Origin: Oasisia sp. SBJ-2009
Lineage: Eukaryota > Annelida > Polychaeta > Sabellida > Siboglinidae
Reading direction: 5' to 3'
DNA: 64,000 nucleotides
Assembly (NCBI GenBank): GCA_964017155.1
Contig: OZ024864.1
Span: 37,221,980-37,285,979, forward strand
Shown: positions 12,736 through 27,000 of the stretch, one piece after another
Numbering within the stretch: the stretch's first letter is position 1
Layout of the letters: the number at the start of each line of letters is the position of its first letter
Notes under the pieces: generated by a model
The model's database searches: none
What the model was told of the DNA's origin: nothing
The model's input: the letters and a program-made list of their open reading frames with translations, nothing else
Translations under genes and position numbers: made by a program

Positions 12736-15700
12736 GTGCGCAGACAGTCAGGGCCCGCCACGAAACCATGTCTGGTTGTGACGTCTGTAATCAGACGACA
12801 GACGGTTTCTTCTTGCTACAACTGCGTGGCGGTGCAGACGATATTCGCCGAGTAGATTGTAATCACGCAGCCAGTTGCATTGGTAGCTCGCTGAACATTC
12901 ACGGATTCACAATACCGAAATAATTCGGGAAAATCAATACATCCGGGCCGAGACTACAAACGCCGAACATCGATTCTTTGAATGAGTCATTTGTCAACGT
13001 ACAACATTCACGGAGCACCTGCGTACAGATTAGTCGGTTGTCTGTTGGGCTACACTTGCAACAAGTTACGTCTGCGTCATGGCAGTGACTTGTTGAAGGA
13101 ATACTGGATGATTTGGCCCCGTTACCACACTTAGAACATCAATTAAACATAAGAATACGATTCACGGTGTAATCAATACAATAAGAAATTGGATACGCCT
13201 GTAAATATAGATATACAACTGTTCATTCCGTTCGTTTTGCAGACTCGCCCGACAAATGGGAGAATTGTCTGCTGTTATAAAGGGGGTTTTGATCAAATGT
13301 CTTCAAAGTCGTTTTTCAACAATTTTGTATACGTAACACTTTACTTCCTAATATTCTATCGATTGTAATTAATATGGATATCCAAGATATTACACAAGAT
13401 TTATATTACAACGGCTATGTTAACATATAGGAGGTTTATTTGTCATGTATCATAATTAACGTGTACAATAATTTGTACTATCTCGTCAATAAAACATATT
13501 CATACACACACGCACTCGCACGGATGTACCCACGCACGTACGCATGCGCAACCTTGCTTATATTATTGCACGTCAGTCATATTATTACGAAAACGTAAGA
13601 TATAAGCTGAATAAAAAATAATAATAATCAGTTTTACGTCAACTTACAGCGACTGTTTATGGCTCCTACGCCGCAGTATATTTTGTGAGCAGATGCAACT
13701 TACGACGAGCACAAACGAACGCAAAGTTCAAGCAGCGAAATGAATAAAAACAAACGGAATCAAACATGTTATTAAGTACTACTAAAGGTTAAATTGTTGT
13801 CTGCTCCGACGAGATATTCATCAGCACGCGTATGTTTCATGCATGCATGACACGACCGTCTAGAAATAGACGCGTATCTTGACTGTTTCGTCGATCAATG
13901 TTCAACGATTGATGAGCCTAACGTAAACGCGACGCTACAGCGTGGCTTGTCATTTTGATGAACACCGCGGTATGTAAGTAATTTGTGTGGGTCAGAGGTG
14001 TGTCACGCCTGGTCAGTAATCAGGCCACGGTACATACTACGACTGATGAGTTGAGAACAGGACACTAGTTGTGTGAGACATCGTCTTCTTCGCATTGAGT
14101 TGCGGCTTTAATTTACGCCTTCGTTGTTTGTCATCATATAATCTACTTTCCGTGTTCTTTTTGTCAGCCGTCCGGTCATCATTTGGACATACAAACCTTG
14201 TCCAGTTTGTTTCCGGCTACTTTCATCTTTTCATCCATTGAACATCATATATAACGTTTCTCTTTATTCCAGAAGCCACTTTGTAACACTGTTATATAAA
14301 CATAATGGTGTATACAATCGCAACAAATAACGCGTTACGGTTCAGCCAACTGAGAAAATACACCGGAGACCACACCGGAGACCAGGGGGTTGAGAGGAGA
14401 TCAGATAGAAGCCTTTAAAATAGCGAATGGTTACGAAAATGTTGATAGAAATAGAGGACATGAAGTAAATAAATGAGAGAGATTATAAGCTGTTTGTGTG
14501 GGTGCTAGTAGTGCGTTTAATATGTTTAAAAATAAAATCGACATATATATCAGAATGGCGGGATACACTTAGATAGATAGGTTGGACATTCGATAAGCCA
14601 AAGGGCTTCCTTGTCCACCTGCCATCTAGAGGTGATTCTCTATGTGGCAATCTTTTTAATCTGATTAAATCTTGTTAAACTCTGCATGTTTTAACGGCAA
14701 GATGTGGCATCAAGTTTGCAACAAACGAGCACATTTTTGCAAAGAACCTGTGGCTTGTTGTAGGTAACAATCACTGCATTCCACACCAATTTAAATTAAC
14801 AATATTTGCATTGGTGGTGTGTTTACACCAGGTCCCAATTCCCATTCACATACAGCGACGTGGGGGGCGACACGTGCCTCGGAACGCATCGTCCGCTCAT
14901 CAAACCCCAAAACCGAAAGACTATACAGAGAAAAGGGTATCGGCGACGGATCGGGGTTACAAGCGTGAAGGTATTCGACGGAGGCACCTCGGACCACACA
15001 CGGCAGTGATGTCGGCGCTCAATGCGCTGTCTGTGAGCGCCGTCTTCTAAAGACTTCCCTTATCGACGTCTCAACGTTTATCGCAGCAAACAGACCACGA
15101 AACCGCCAAAGCCCTAATTGTCTCTCGGTATTTCCTGTGAGAAGGGCCGAGCGTCGGGACTCAAAACAGGTGTTTGGCTGGTTGTCTGTGCAGTGGCATC
15201 AAGCATTGTCTGCGTGAGGGGCGTGAGACTATCGACATGCTTTGTGGAATTTACTTCAAAATATTGTTTCATATAAAACAATGTTATTGTCAACGATGGT
15301 TTACTAATGTGTAGTCTGTAGTAGCAGAAAATGAAATATTGCTGTTTATTTTGGAAATCGTGCTTACTATTGCATCGTTTAAATATAAAAAGGTCATATC
15401 ATATGATGGGGCTGAGGTCAGTGAAAGTGATTTCATTTGTGACGAGACACAGATGTTATGAAGTCAATATTGTTCATCTTACAGTAACACAAATACTTCT
15501 TTCAAAACTGTTACAAACGTGTGTTCAATTCTGAAAGTAACTTTAATATGTCGCGTTTTGCGATGTGTTTCCAAACTGCATCAACGGAACTATAACAGGG
15601 CTACCATCACATATATGCAAATGTTTTACATTTTTATTCAACTTGAATATTTTATTCAATTTTAGTATAACCTAAGATAGATAATGCCTAAAGAAAACAT

Positions 15701-15774
15701 GAAGGTAATTATAATTTAGGCACATGAAAAATAACACATTATTGCAGTATTGTACTCATATTTATCTAGAAACA

Positions 15775-15778
<4 letters not shown>

Positions 15779-15846
<68 letters not shown>
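15779..15846. repeat. (TA)n microsatellite
   Basis: About 33 uninterrupted TA units. Confidence 0.97.
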
Positions 15847-15849
<3 letters not shown>

Positions 15850-16339
15850 TGTTGCTACAAACACAAGAAGTCTACCATGTGCAAGTGCTTTCGGACGGTT
15901 ATATTATGATAATGACTAACTCTTGTTTTTGTGGCGTCTAAGCTAGAATTCTAAGGATGTAGGTGCAGTGAAAGTGACCTTAATAATAATAATATTATTA
16001 CATGTATTATAATTATAGTTTACCCAACGACTTCTACAAATCTAAATATCATATTTGGCTAAACGAATAGACGTGTCTTCAACGTTCAGACCAATTACCG
16101 AATTTCGATCCACGAAATAAAAATTATATCGCGTGTGACTTTTTATGACCGTAACAAAACTATTAATAACTTTAAATACCTTTCTCGAGACTGTTCTTAC
16201 AGCCTTGTGTGATTACTATTAATCCTACCACATCATCACAATTTACCCTAACTTAACTAACTTATCTCCTGAGAACACGAAAACCGTCATCAAAACTCAT
16301 CCAAGTATTTGATGTATTAATGAATTCAAACTGCCTCTC

Positions 16340-16502
16340 TCTTTCTCTATATATAGATACATATATGTATATATATCTCATGTACATATATATATATATA
16401 TATATAAATTATATACATGTATATGCTCTCTCTTTCTCTCTATATATAACATATATTATACATATATATATGTATATCATATTTATAACATATATATATA
16501 AC

Positions 16503-16548
<46 letters not shown>

Positions 16549-16565
16549 AATATATATATATATAA
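16340..16565. repeat. Compound TA/TATATC/CTCTCTTT microsatellite
   Basis: Low-complexity AT-rich stretch with CTCTCTTTCTCT repeated at about 16336 and 16426. Confidence 0.9.
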
Positions 16566-17759
16566 TAAACATTTATAATAGCCACACTCTCCACGATTTG
16601 AAAATGTTATTGAACTAAAGATGCCCTGCTAGAAACGGGTGTGACAGTGAGTATATTGGCACCTACCTATCGTTTACTCTGCAATCACTCAACGAAACTC
16701 GACAAGAACAATGGTGACACAGTCTTGCTTCCTTCTTGGATAAATCCCCATTCATGGACATTTACATAATCTCGTAAGTCTTCTAAAATCCGCAGCACGT
16801 GGCTACATCTGGACAGAAGCCACCGAACCCTTATCAACCACTTGACAAGTCGTTTGCAGGAGATCGATCGCCAGTCGTTTTCTTGGTTTTCTGGGACCCT
16901 GAAATTACGACGTGGAGCCACGCCTTTGGACAGGCCGGGAGGACAGACCACAGCGAGGCACCGGGATGCCTTGCCATTCATCTCACGTACATCCACATTA
17001 TATCCTACGTTATGATAACTATACACAGTCGGCCCTCGCTTTGTAGCCGTAATGGCCGTTAAATAACAGGCTTCAGCCACGCTGCAGACCCTGCAAAGGT
17101 GCAAGACAGGTCTGTAATTAGCGATATCAACGACATCTTCTCGTTTAACCAAAACAGGATAACCTTTGCTCCCGCGGGGCCCACCCGTTATAGAGATAGA
17201 TCCTATCGCTTGAGAGGCGGTTTTTTCTTTTCCCTCAAATTGAACACACTCTCTGCCAGAGGCGAAGTTCATCCAAACCACGACGCTAAATCTCACTGAC
17301 ATTCTGTGGACCGATGGGGGCACATTGACTGACGAGTTCCTCTGAGTCTCTGACATTTAGAAAGCTGCAGCGGAATCGCAGACAATGGGATCTACTTACA
17401 GGAGGAGGACAATATCTGATCTGTAAATAGCAACAGTACACAATCAAGCTCGCGCTTGAAGGATATACAGTGAAATCTGTCTCACTGGACACCTGTCAAT
17501 TACGAGAACCTGTCGACACCTCTGGCAGCATCAAATGACATGGTTGCGTTGTCGTTCGTTTGTGGGTTGGTGATTAATAGGTCGAACACAACGGCTTTTA
17601 CAATGTGTTCCTTGTTTTGTACGTTTCAACATGAGTTTCATAATATCATGAACTATTACAAATGCAGGAAAACAGTATTGCACAGAAGTAGTGATTACGG
17701 TTCGAATTATGAACTGAACTGATGTAATGTATTTAATTTCAAAGCTATTTTACTTGTAC

Positions 17760-17827
17760 ACACCCCTGAATTTACTATGTAAAGAAATGAGGTGTTTAAA
17801 TAAAATTATTATTATTATTATTATTAT
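17760..17827 (+). repeat. Probable retroelement 3' end with (TTA)n tail
   Basis: GTGTTTAAATAAAATTATTA runs into a TTA microsatellite, a common 3' end of invertebrate LINEs. No coding remnant was recognised upstream. Confidence 0.35.
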
Positions 17828-19046
17828 GGCTAAAAACATCATTTAAAAAGTAATACAGAAAGCTATACATAATGGTTAATTATATATGATGATAGTAGTG
17901 ACTGTCTTTGATTGTCAACACCACCCAAACTCTCATAAAGTGCTACACTAGACTAGTATCTGTCCCATTTGTTCGCAACTTGCCAAGTTCTCGCACTGCT
18001 CGTAACCCGGATGTGGCATCGATACGTCATGTGATTGGAAGACAGCTTCCCCACAAACGCCATATTGAATTAGAAAACACTGCGTTTCGTAAAGCACCGA
18101 AGCAAATGTCTGCGTAAACAGAAGAGTAGACAAATTGTTTTGTTTTCCTCCGTTAAGTCATCGTCTGACGTTGGTTGCGCAATCTAAAGCTTCCGGTAAA
18201 CAATAAATCTGTTGTCTTGGCGGCGCATAAGAAACAATGTGCGTTGTGACGGCAGACAACTGTTTTGAACCAGGGCTCAAAGCACGATACCGTATGGTTT
18301 TGCGCGGGGGAGTGTTCTGAACTCATTACACCAAGCCGGCCGTCTTGGCTTGAAGCAACGAAAGCGATACGCGGAACAGCTGTGGAGTCGGATAACGTAA
18401 TATCTGTGCTTTTAGCCGGCGTCTGTTACACAGGGCCCACGACATCTGTTTCTGAGGCGAGGATGCTGCAAGGGAGATATTTTGCAATAGTTCAACGTCC
18501 TTACTTGTCAGGAATGAAGAATGACGCGTGTTTGCCAAACGCTCTTTAGTTTGTTTTGCCTCAAGGACGTGTAATGATAATGAACCGTTCCCGTGGCACG
18601 TGTGGGACATGCCTCAACGTGGAGATAACTAACATACACACACCGTTGCGATTGTGAAGAAATGTACGTAATCAATTACAGTTACGATTATTGTAATTGT
18701 GATTATAGTCGTGATTATATTAGTGGCTTAGCTGTACATCTTCGTGGATGTTGGCTGGTTTACCATAACTTATGTACGTGTTTACAGTTGGAACTGACGC
18801 GACCAAACGAGAGGTGCTAAATAAACTTCTGGGATTGCTGTCGTTGTAGCAGGGAACTGATCCAAGTGACTGGACCCAGGAAACAGGCATTGTGTAATCA
18901 ACGACCGATTATTACGCCAATGTAATCGAATACGATTGCGACTACTTCACTACGGTTTTTACCAGTTCGGGTACGACTAAGTACTAATACGATTACCCAA
19001 AACATCGTCGACGATTACGCATACAACTATACGGTTACTAAGTACG

Positions 19047-19340
19047 GTTTCTTTCTTTCTCTTTCTCTCAGATACTGGACGGGGCTCTCTCCAGGGCGTC
19101 CAACGAGAATGTGTGAGTCCACTACAGGTTACATATTTACCCCCTGTGTGGGATATTTTACTTCCCCTGGCATAGACTCCAAATAGAAGGGACCACCGGC
19201 TTTTCGTGTCTCTTCCGAAAGACACAGGCAGATGTGGGGTGAACGAAATTGCCTAAGTTTCGAAACGGCGGTAGGTGGGATTGAACCACCGTCCCCTCGA
19301 TTGACAGTCCGGCGCTCTATCACGCGACCACCGCTCCCCA
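19047..19340 (-). mobile_element. tRNA-derived SINE
   Basis: Read on the minus strand, a tRNA-like head (about 19340-19262) has an A-box-like TGGTCGCGTGATAGAG and a B box GGTTCAATCCC inside a good T arm (GGTGG/CCACC). The loop CTGTCAA gives a tRNA-Asp-like GTC anticodon. The anticodon stem does not pair well and no clean cloverleaf forms, so this is not a functional tRNA. An unrelated body of about 190 bp follows and ends in a GAAA/GAGA-rich tail (19047-19070). Confidence 0.6.
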
Positions 19341-22300
19341 TTTCTGGTTGATTCTGGTTTATGTTCGATGGTACCATCGTAGACACGTACGACAGGCGAA
19401 GGAGCGCGACACTGGTTGTGGCCACACTTCACGGGGGTGATCAAACCGGAAGTTGTGGTCAAACCGGAAGACACACGACTCGCCGTTGTGGTCGATCAAG
19501 CCGTTGTGGTCGATCAATGGCGCATCCGACGTCACGCAAGACCAATCAAAGCTAAGCGGCGGCTCGATAAAGTCAACAAACCTGCTGTGTCTTATTACCA
19601 ACTCGATAATTAAAAGGATATTTTAGTGTTATTGTTCGGTTAATGACGCGGGTGGGCCCGCTGTTTGTGGCGACGGAACTCAATGGCAAGTCTGCAGTTT
19701 TTGCGTAAATCGACCATAACTCTGTGCGGCAATTACCGGAAGTCACTAAACATAGTCGTTACAAATTGGTGCCGTTGTTTTAATTCGTTTTCATGTGTCC
19801 GTCTCTACCGCTGGACGAACGTCACGCTGACGTCTTCGAGGTAGATGTAGACAGACGACCCATCTTGCGGACACCGATTAACCAACACGGCCGACGGGGG
19901 TGATGCAATGGCGGCCCACGCGTTAGATCGACAATTGTTCTACTACAAACGAGACTCGCCGAATGCGTTTGGTTTATGGTGACTTCTATCGAATCTAGTA
20001 TTCTCCAGTCGGCGTTTATGTTCAAGTTGTTAGCGTAATTTCCCATGAGACACAACACACACATTTCAAGACGGAAGTCCCGCTTAATTAAAAGGCGATG
20101 TTTTCGAGATTAAACTGAATTCAATGTCCTGTGTTACCTACTTTTTGGGTTGCACTTCGGGCATATTTCAGTCCAAATAATCCACCCACACAAGCAGTTG
20201 GATGTCTGAACATTGCTAAGAAAGCCACCAACGAGAAGAGTAGAAGAAAGATCAGACGTTATGCGTATATCAGTAACATTATTTTCAAACGATAGTAACA
20301 TTCGGGGAATTCGTACTGTCGGGGAAATAACGCGACTCGATTGCTAATATATTAAATTTATTTCGAGCCCGAATTACCTATTATTTCATAAAGACACGTA
20401 TGGTCATTATAGCAAACAAAAAGGCGTTTAAAAACAGCGATTTAAAATGGAGTGAAACTATTAGTTTTTACTGTAGATCATTCAGAACAATACTTATCAT
20501 GTGTACTGTTTTATGAGATTCGGTGCATAACGCAACTAGTGCATGCGCAGGAAGGTATTATGCATTTAAGAATGAAGGTGGTGCAACTGTCATAATCATT
20601 ACACTACACCCTTTGTATGTTATCTTCATTGTCAGGTAAAATCATCTCGCTACTACGTGGAAATAATAAGCACTCCATTCGTATTCCATTAACCCGGAAG
20701 CAAATATATGAACCCGGAAGTAAAATACTAATCTGTCCACGAGCATCTCCACACTGGTAACAGTATATTTATCTCCTGCAGGTTGAAGTGAAACAGCTTC
20801 CATTTTACGCACAATAAGTCTTTGTTTTGCTAAGAATACTACTGTAAACCATATTGATTTTACTTGCATACCACGGGGCACAACGTAACGATTGTTTTGG
20901 TACACAGACACGAAATAACTCACATCATCCGTTGACAAAAAACGGCATTTGTTTTGAGTGAATGTATACTGCTGTTATCAATGTTATCTTGGTGTTTGCG
21001 AGTAGAAACCAATAACACATCCAGCCTCTCAATGGCGTATCGACAGAGTCGATCACTATGAAATACATGGATGCCTAAACCGATTATTCAAATACACGCA
21101 CTTTGTCACGTTTGCCACTAGTAAGTTGTAGTACCACATACAATGTCCTTGATTTTGAGAAACAACGATATCACTTCAGTCCAGGCACGATTGTTGTCAC
21201 TAGAGCTGATAAGAACGATAATAACACCAAGTCACGATATGATGACATCTGAATCTGGTAACCGAACAAAAACTAAACGACAACAGCACCAGAAGAAAGG
21301 AGGGTGCCTACTTAACACAGGCTCACTGAAAGAAAGACAAAATGACCGAACACACAACTATTAATTCACGCAGAACATTTCAATGATAAAAATCTTAAAT
21401 TAGTTTAAGCGCCTCTTACACTACAGAAGGTCACGGAAGACGAGACTTCATTTTGAACTCTCACGTCCCAGACAGATGACAATAGGACATTTCTTGCAAG
21501 GACAACGTACGGACGAAACACTACTTTGCGAAGCGTCCCCTTCCTGGGACCGACAGTAGGCCACGGTCGTAGCTGCCTGCGGGTGACGGGGAGAGTATTT
21601 ACTACGTCGGCCCGACTGACCCACTTTCGTAACTCAGTTGCACTCAGTCGAGGTCACACCACGCGGGGGAGGGCAATTAGCGAGAGACTTTGCACGCGTA
21701 AATATTATATAAATTTTTAACAAATTACATAACACGTTTCCAGCAAAGCACTACTTACTTACATGCATTAATCATGTGTTCGTTGAAAAAGCTAGACATA
21801 ACCACGATCACGTTTCTATGTGTCAAATGACGTTAACCTGAATGGAATCAAGGTTTAGCGGCATTTCCCAATTCAACGTTCCAACGGTGGGGTCACATTT
21901 TCGAAACACTTCTGGGGAGGGGGTAATTTTCCATTACGCATTCTTGAAGAATGTGCTATGTGTATGTCGTAATTGTATGGCAATATCGCGGTGACATATC
22001 AATAGAAGTTGTCCTATTGTTATTACAACACCATAAAGAAAATAAAAAAACGAGATACTCATAACCACCTATTTGGACTCGAGGATATTGGACATTGAGA
22101 TTGCGCCCTCTGTATACAAAACAGATACGCTCTCAAAATTCGCAGCACCTTCAACTAAAATAACCTCGTTTTTCCCAGGTCATAGAAATCCGACGATCCA
22201 CAACTTGTCCTGACAATGATCACGCATCTATTCGTGGCGTGCACCGATTATCAACACCTGTGCGGGTTAAACCCGGGGGGCGTAGGGGGTGGTCTCGCCT

Positions 22301-22951
22301 CCTAGCGCGCGGGGGTAATAACTACGTGTGTGTATATAACTGTCACGAAATTACGGCGTTCCGACAACGTGCCCTGTAATTTCGTTCTGGACTATACGTG
22401 TAAGGTTACGCCGCTTACACAGAAGCGCCCTAAAAGACATAGTTAAGCCACCCGTATCGGGGTCTCTACGTGGCCAGGGGCAGGTGATTCGCAGGAGTGG
22501 GATTATTTTATTAAACGTCGTACACATAAATGTTCGCTATGCTGTACGTATAACAAATAACACTTGCATGGCTTACAACTGTTAAGACAAAGTGTAAATG
22601 TGTTGCCTAATTACACCACTATCCTATCATGTCCTGTCAGGTAGTGAAAGTGCAACACCAGTCACGCTAAGTCACGTGACACAGCCTAAACGCACACAGA
22701 GGTCAGCGTAGCAAATTAAGACACACGTGTGAGCGTCGTTGACAGACGTGCGAGTTGACATTACCAACATCGCGACACAGACCTATTTACATATGACGTG
22801 ACAGCGGGTGTTCTCGCCGTGTAGACGACGGTTGCTATAGATCTGCCACCTACGACGACCGATGACAGGCGATGATGTACTGTCACTGTGACGATGTCAG
22901 GACAGTGCCGACGTCTCCCTGTGGTACGACACCTCGTGAGAACCACCCGGG

Positions 22952-23020
22952 CGTGGCCACGCTTCGCTGGCCACGACGTCGACGTCTCTGGACGCCACGA
23001 TTAGCGGCGTCCAGAGACGT
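22952..23020. repeat. Two adjacent perfect hairpins
   Basis: CGTGGCCA (22952-22959) pairs with 22968-22975. ACGTCTCTGGACGCC (22982-22996) pairs perfectly with 23006-23020 around a 9-nt loop. Confidence 0.85.
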
Positions 23021-23320
23021 GGACACGTGTCACGGGGATGGGTCGGCAAACGACCCCCATTATCGCCCACACGTCAGTTGTCACCCGGAATGATGTGGCA
23101 GTCGCCGCACCCTTTAGTGAGACCTTTATTTAATCGTCTCAGTCACTATAAAGTATTCATGGGCTGGTGTACATTTTACAACGACGGATGCTAGATATTG
23201 TAATGCCTGCCGATTTAATGTCGTAAGTGTTTTCTATGCACCACAGTGGTTTAGTTAGCAGCACTAGGCTACAACATATCTAAGAATATTCACATATCCT
23301 GTTTTAAGTAGGCTTGCAAT

Positions 23321-23344
23321 ACATCCATCCATCCATCCATCCAT

Positions 23345-23409
<65 letters not shown>
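23321..23409. repeat. (ATCC)n followed by (AT)n
   Basis: About seven ATCC units, then about 30 AT units. Confidence 0.95.
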
Positions 23410-23410
<1 letters not shown>

Positions 23411-23985
23411 CTCTAGAAACAGTTTAATTATATATAATCAAAATAATACCACGTTCCCGAGCCTTTCCGAAAATTGCCAAACCTTCATGTATTCTCACGT
23501 GCGGGGGCAGCGATTGGTTGGGCTAATAGAATTATGTGTTATTTTCTTCGCTACTTCCCAAGTAAGGCGACAAATCAGTGACGACGAGTCGTGATGACGG
23601 AAGCCAGGGTGTGTGCCAGTCGGCGAGATCCTGTGTGATGTGACACGTATCTTGGCGACAAATGGACTCTTCACAAATGTCATGTGGCAATTGTAATAAT
23701 TTGTCGAAAGGTCGGGTAATTTATAACGCTTTCAAAAAGTCTCGGTATTCTGCTAAAAGGCTGTGCTCTTAAATCAAAACTACGTTTGTCGTTTGTTTTC
23801 TTCCCAAAGGAGTGACGCATGGCGACACGTGGGCGGACTGCGTAAGTAAGGAAATATGAATTAAGTTTTTGTTGCGAAATAAAACAGCCTACGTTGTTCT
23901 TTATCTGCACCATTTATATTACACGTCCATCATCAGAACCGGCAACGGGCAATGACAATGTCGACGACAAATTCACCATGTTCCG

Positions 23986-23989
<4 letters not shown>

Positions 23990-24020
<31 letters not shown>

Positions 24021-24080
24021 TCTCCCTCTCTCCCTCTCTCCCTCTCTCCCTCTCTCCCTCTCTCCCTCTCTCCCTCTCCC
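23990..24080 (+). repeat. (CT)n/(CTCTCC)n microsatellite
   Basis: CT run turning into regular CCCTCTCT units, followed by CGCGCGCG. Confidence 0.95.
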
Positions 24081-24261
24081 CCTCCCGCGCGCGCTCTCTC
24101 TCTCCCGTCTGTCCACCCTCTCTTTAATCGGATGGGTAGATTCGTTTATTAATTAATGTGATAATGTAGGTGATTAATATGTGCATCCCTGCCCAAATCA
24201 ACACATACACACATGTGCACGCACGCATGCACGCACACATTTAATAGTAAATGGTACGTTT

Positions 24262-24397
24262 GCAGTAGTAGTGGTAGTGGTAGAGGTAGAGGTAGAGGTA
24301 GAGGTAGAGGTAGAGGTAGAGGTAGTGGTAGTGGTAGTGGTAGTGGTAGTGGTAGTGGTAGTGGTAGTGGTAGTGGTAGTGGTAGTAGTAGTAGTAT

Positions 24398-24452
<55 letters not shown>

Positions 24453-24453
24453 T

Positions 24454-24540
<87 letters not shown>
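24262..24540 (+). repeat. Compound GGTAGA, GGTAGT, AGT, AGC, AAC repeat
   Basis: Blocks succeed each other: GGTAGA (24276-24322), GGTAGT (24323-24383), AGT (24384-24485), AGC/AAC (24486-24540). Each differs from the previous by one substitution. All open frames here are repeat artefacts. Confidence 0.95.
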
Positions 24541-24559
24541 TTAGTAGAAACTGTAACAT

Positions 24560-26039
24560 TTCTATAGCGCCTATATATCCTTGGCAATTCAAGTTCAGAG
24601 GCGCAACAAACACAATTAATCATTTGGCGTAATCATAACCGGGGACATGCAAGCGTCGTTACTGGAGCATGGAACCGCCAAAAATGCTGGAATGATGGAA
24701 ATGATGGAATGATGATGAAAATTATGGAAAATAAATGTCAAACAAATGTGTTTAAGTTGTTTTACGAAGGTTTCAGATAACTTAATTATTAACGGACGAT
24801 TTAAGGGTCCTGGGAATGTCACGGAAATGTTGCAAATTAACTAAGTACGTCGGTGGTTGGGTGACATTCAATACAGTTAGAAAATGTTGCAAAGAAACGT
24901 TGACGGAAGAGTCCAGGACGAAAACGCTCGTTTTGTAACTTCGCAAATATAGATTCATGTCCATAAAACAGGCAAAAAGGAATCCTGCCCATATCCGAAT
25001 ATCCATAGTACAATCGCTTTAAGCGTTATATAACATGGCGTGGAAATACACTACGGTGTTTACCCGGAACCGGAAATACGGACGACCCTGGGCATCGAGG
25101 TGAGACCCTTGTTTACACAATCACTACAGACAACAGTTTAATTAAAGGTCATGGTGCCCGGAAAAAAACACTGTCGTTATCTTGCTTGTTACTACGGTGC
25201 TTTTCTCAGTTTTAACGTAACCCAAATTAGTAGTGAGAAATCCCTGATAAGTTAAACCGAAAGGCGAGCTTGTAGCTGAATCGCAGATTATGTTTGCGTA
25301 ATGTTTTGTTTGAGTTTCTGATTATAGGAAAACGAACACCATTCGTCGTCAAAAAGTCTCAGTTGTAGAATATCTAAGAGGTTTGCTTTGTATAGCTAAC
25401 ACTATATTATAAACACATACATCCGGAACATTGTAACCTATATAATTTGTTGGATAGGCCCACGTCTTTAATGTTTTTCTTCCTCCTAACCCAATGTAAT
25501 GCATAACGGCTTCAGCTGCCCTTATACTGAGGAAAATAAACACAAATATATGCACACATATACGATCGATTCACATATTGGTATATGGACTCTGTCATGC
25601 CTACATATAATAATAACATAGGATAAAATTATGTATATACACCACTATATATATATATATATTTATTTATTTAAATATACTATGCAATAAATGTCGAGCT
25701 GAGTTTCTTGCTTGGCCTGCGGATCTTTCGAAATTATCGATTATGAACTAAATTAAAATATGCCAAAAAATAAAATGATATGATGTGGTCCTTAAAATGA
25801 CAATGCGTTAAGGGCTGCGTACAATTATGCACTCAGACCAAACGTGTACGAGAAACCACACTAAGTTCGTTCTTCTTTCGGCTTTATGACCCGCAGTTGT
25901 GCAGCTGGTGAATAACTTAGCAATTTGCATAGATGCAGACAGTTTACACGCCATTCGTGTAGACATGTCGTTCATATAATGCATCTGAATCGTACGGAAC
26001 CGCACGTTGTTTTAAAGCATTGAACCATGGAATGCTACA

Positions 26040-26095
<56 letters not shown>

Positions 26096-26173
26096 CACAT
26101 GAATACACACGCATGAATACACACGCACGCACGCACACACACACGCATGAATACACACGCACGCACACACGCA

Positions 26174-26204
<31 letters not shown>

Positions 26205-27000
26205 CAGCACATATTCACGCACGGGCACACACGCAAAAGCACGCATTGCATGCACGCACCGACATTCAGAAATAACAGGCGGACACCAACCAGCATCTAT
26301 AGGTGAACAACAGAAACACGAACTGATGCAACACACTTGTCGGGAACCAACTGCGAAGTACTGCACTAGTACTAAGTAGACCGGGTTTGATTATATAATA
26401 TATATCTTTGGTTTATTGCATTGAGTGAGTACACTGTAAACAGTCTGAAAACTCTTATATTTGTTTGCACTGAATGCCCCGTTTTACTGTTATTTTTAGT
26501 AACCGTGAGCCTATTAATCCACCGCATTATGACCTATGGGTCATAACGCGTCTAGGCAAACGTTATTTTTGGCGGCCAATCCGTCCCACGCTTCAACCGA
26601 AACACGACTTTGTTTACCTTCTGCGAACGGCCAATAGCGGCGTGTTATGATAATTACGCAATGTTGTTATTGCAAAATGTAAATACACACGCGTAGGATG
26701 ATGGATATAGTGTACGACACAATTATGGATGGATCAAAGAAACGAAATCCGATACTGAAACTGTAACACAGTAAGGTCGCGAAGCCGTGGGATTTATGAG
26801 GTATTTATTTAAAAAAATCGCTTGTTGTAATGATACCTCAGCGGACACACGAAGGCATTGCGGTTGGGATTCACAGTCGCGTCTCTACTGGTCACAGCTG
26901 ATGGAGTTACCTAACAGTGTCATCGTTATCAGTGATAACGTCTTCCGTGCCGCCATTAAACAACGGTGTCTCTACGCAACTCGCTTCACCCTCGACGAAG
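24560..27000. other. Intergenic upstream of the cytokine-like gene
   Basis: Besides the ACGC/AC microsatellite nothing is recognised. GC and CpG content rise from about 26,950, where the promoter region begins. Confidence 0.55.
26037..26215 (+). repeat. (ACGC)n and (AC)n microsatellite
   Basis: About 14 ACGC units (26038-26095), then interspersed CATGAATACACACG units and an AC run. Confidence 0.95.

Larger units (their letters stand above)
9400..15770. other. Intergenic, repeats only
   Basis: Apart from the listed repeats at 12.0-12.7 kb, I see no exon with believable splice sites and protein similarity. Confidence 0.55.
16600..23320. other. Intergenic, SINE and small repeats
   Basis: A 223-codon stop-free stretch on the minus strand (16685-17356) has no recognisable domain. 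At 18895-19046 a GATTACG-like motif recurs in both orientations. At 19433-19527 short direct repeats (GGTCAAACCGGAAG, GTTGTGGTCGATCAA) occur twice each. Confidence 0.5.

Noticed and set aside
16685..17356. 223-codon open frame on the minus strand
   Set aside because: No recognisable domain, no splice context, and composition like the surroundings. A chance open frame is the simplest reading.
19262..19340. Functional tRNA-Asp gene
   Set aside because: The T arm is good but the anticodon stem does not pair and a SINE body follows, so it is annotated as a SINE.
23321..23345. Short regularly spaced repeats as a CRISPR-like array
   Set aside because: Plain ATCC microsatellite in a eukaryotic genome; no spacers.
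24149..24632. Poly-Leu, poly-Val, poly-Ser and poly-Thr frames
   Set aside because: These are produced by the GGTAGT/AGT repeat. The same holds for the frames at 4.9-6.5, 9.0-9.4, 12.0-12.2, 26.0-26.4 and 49.9-50.2 kb.
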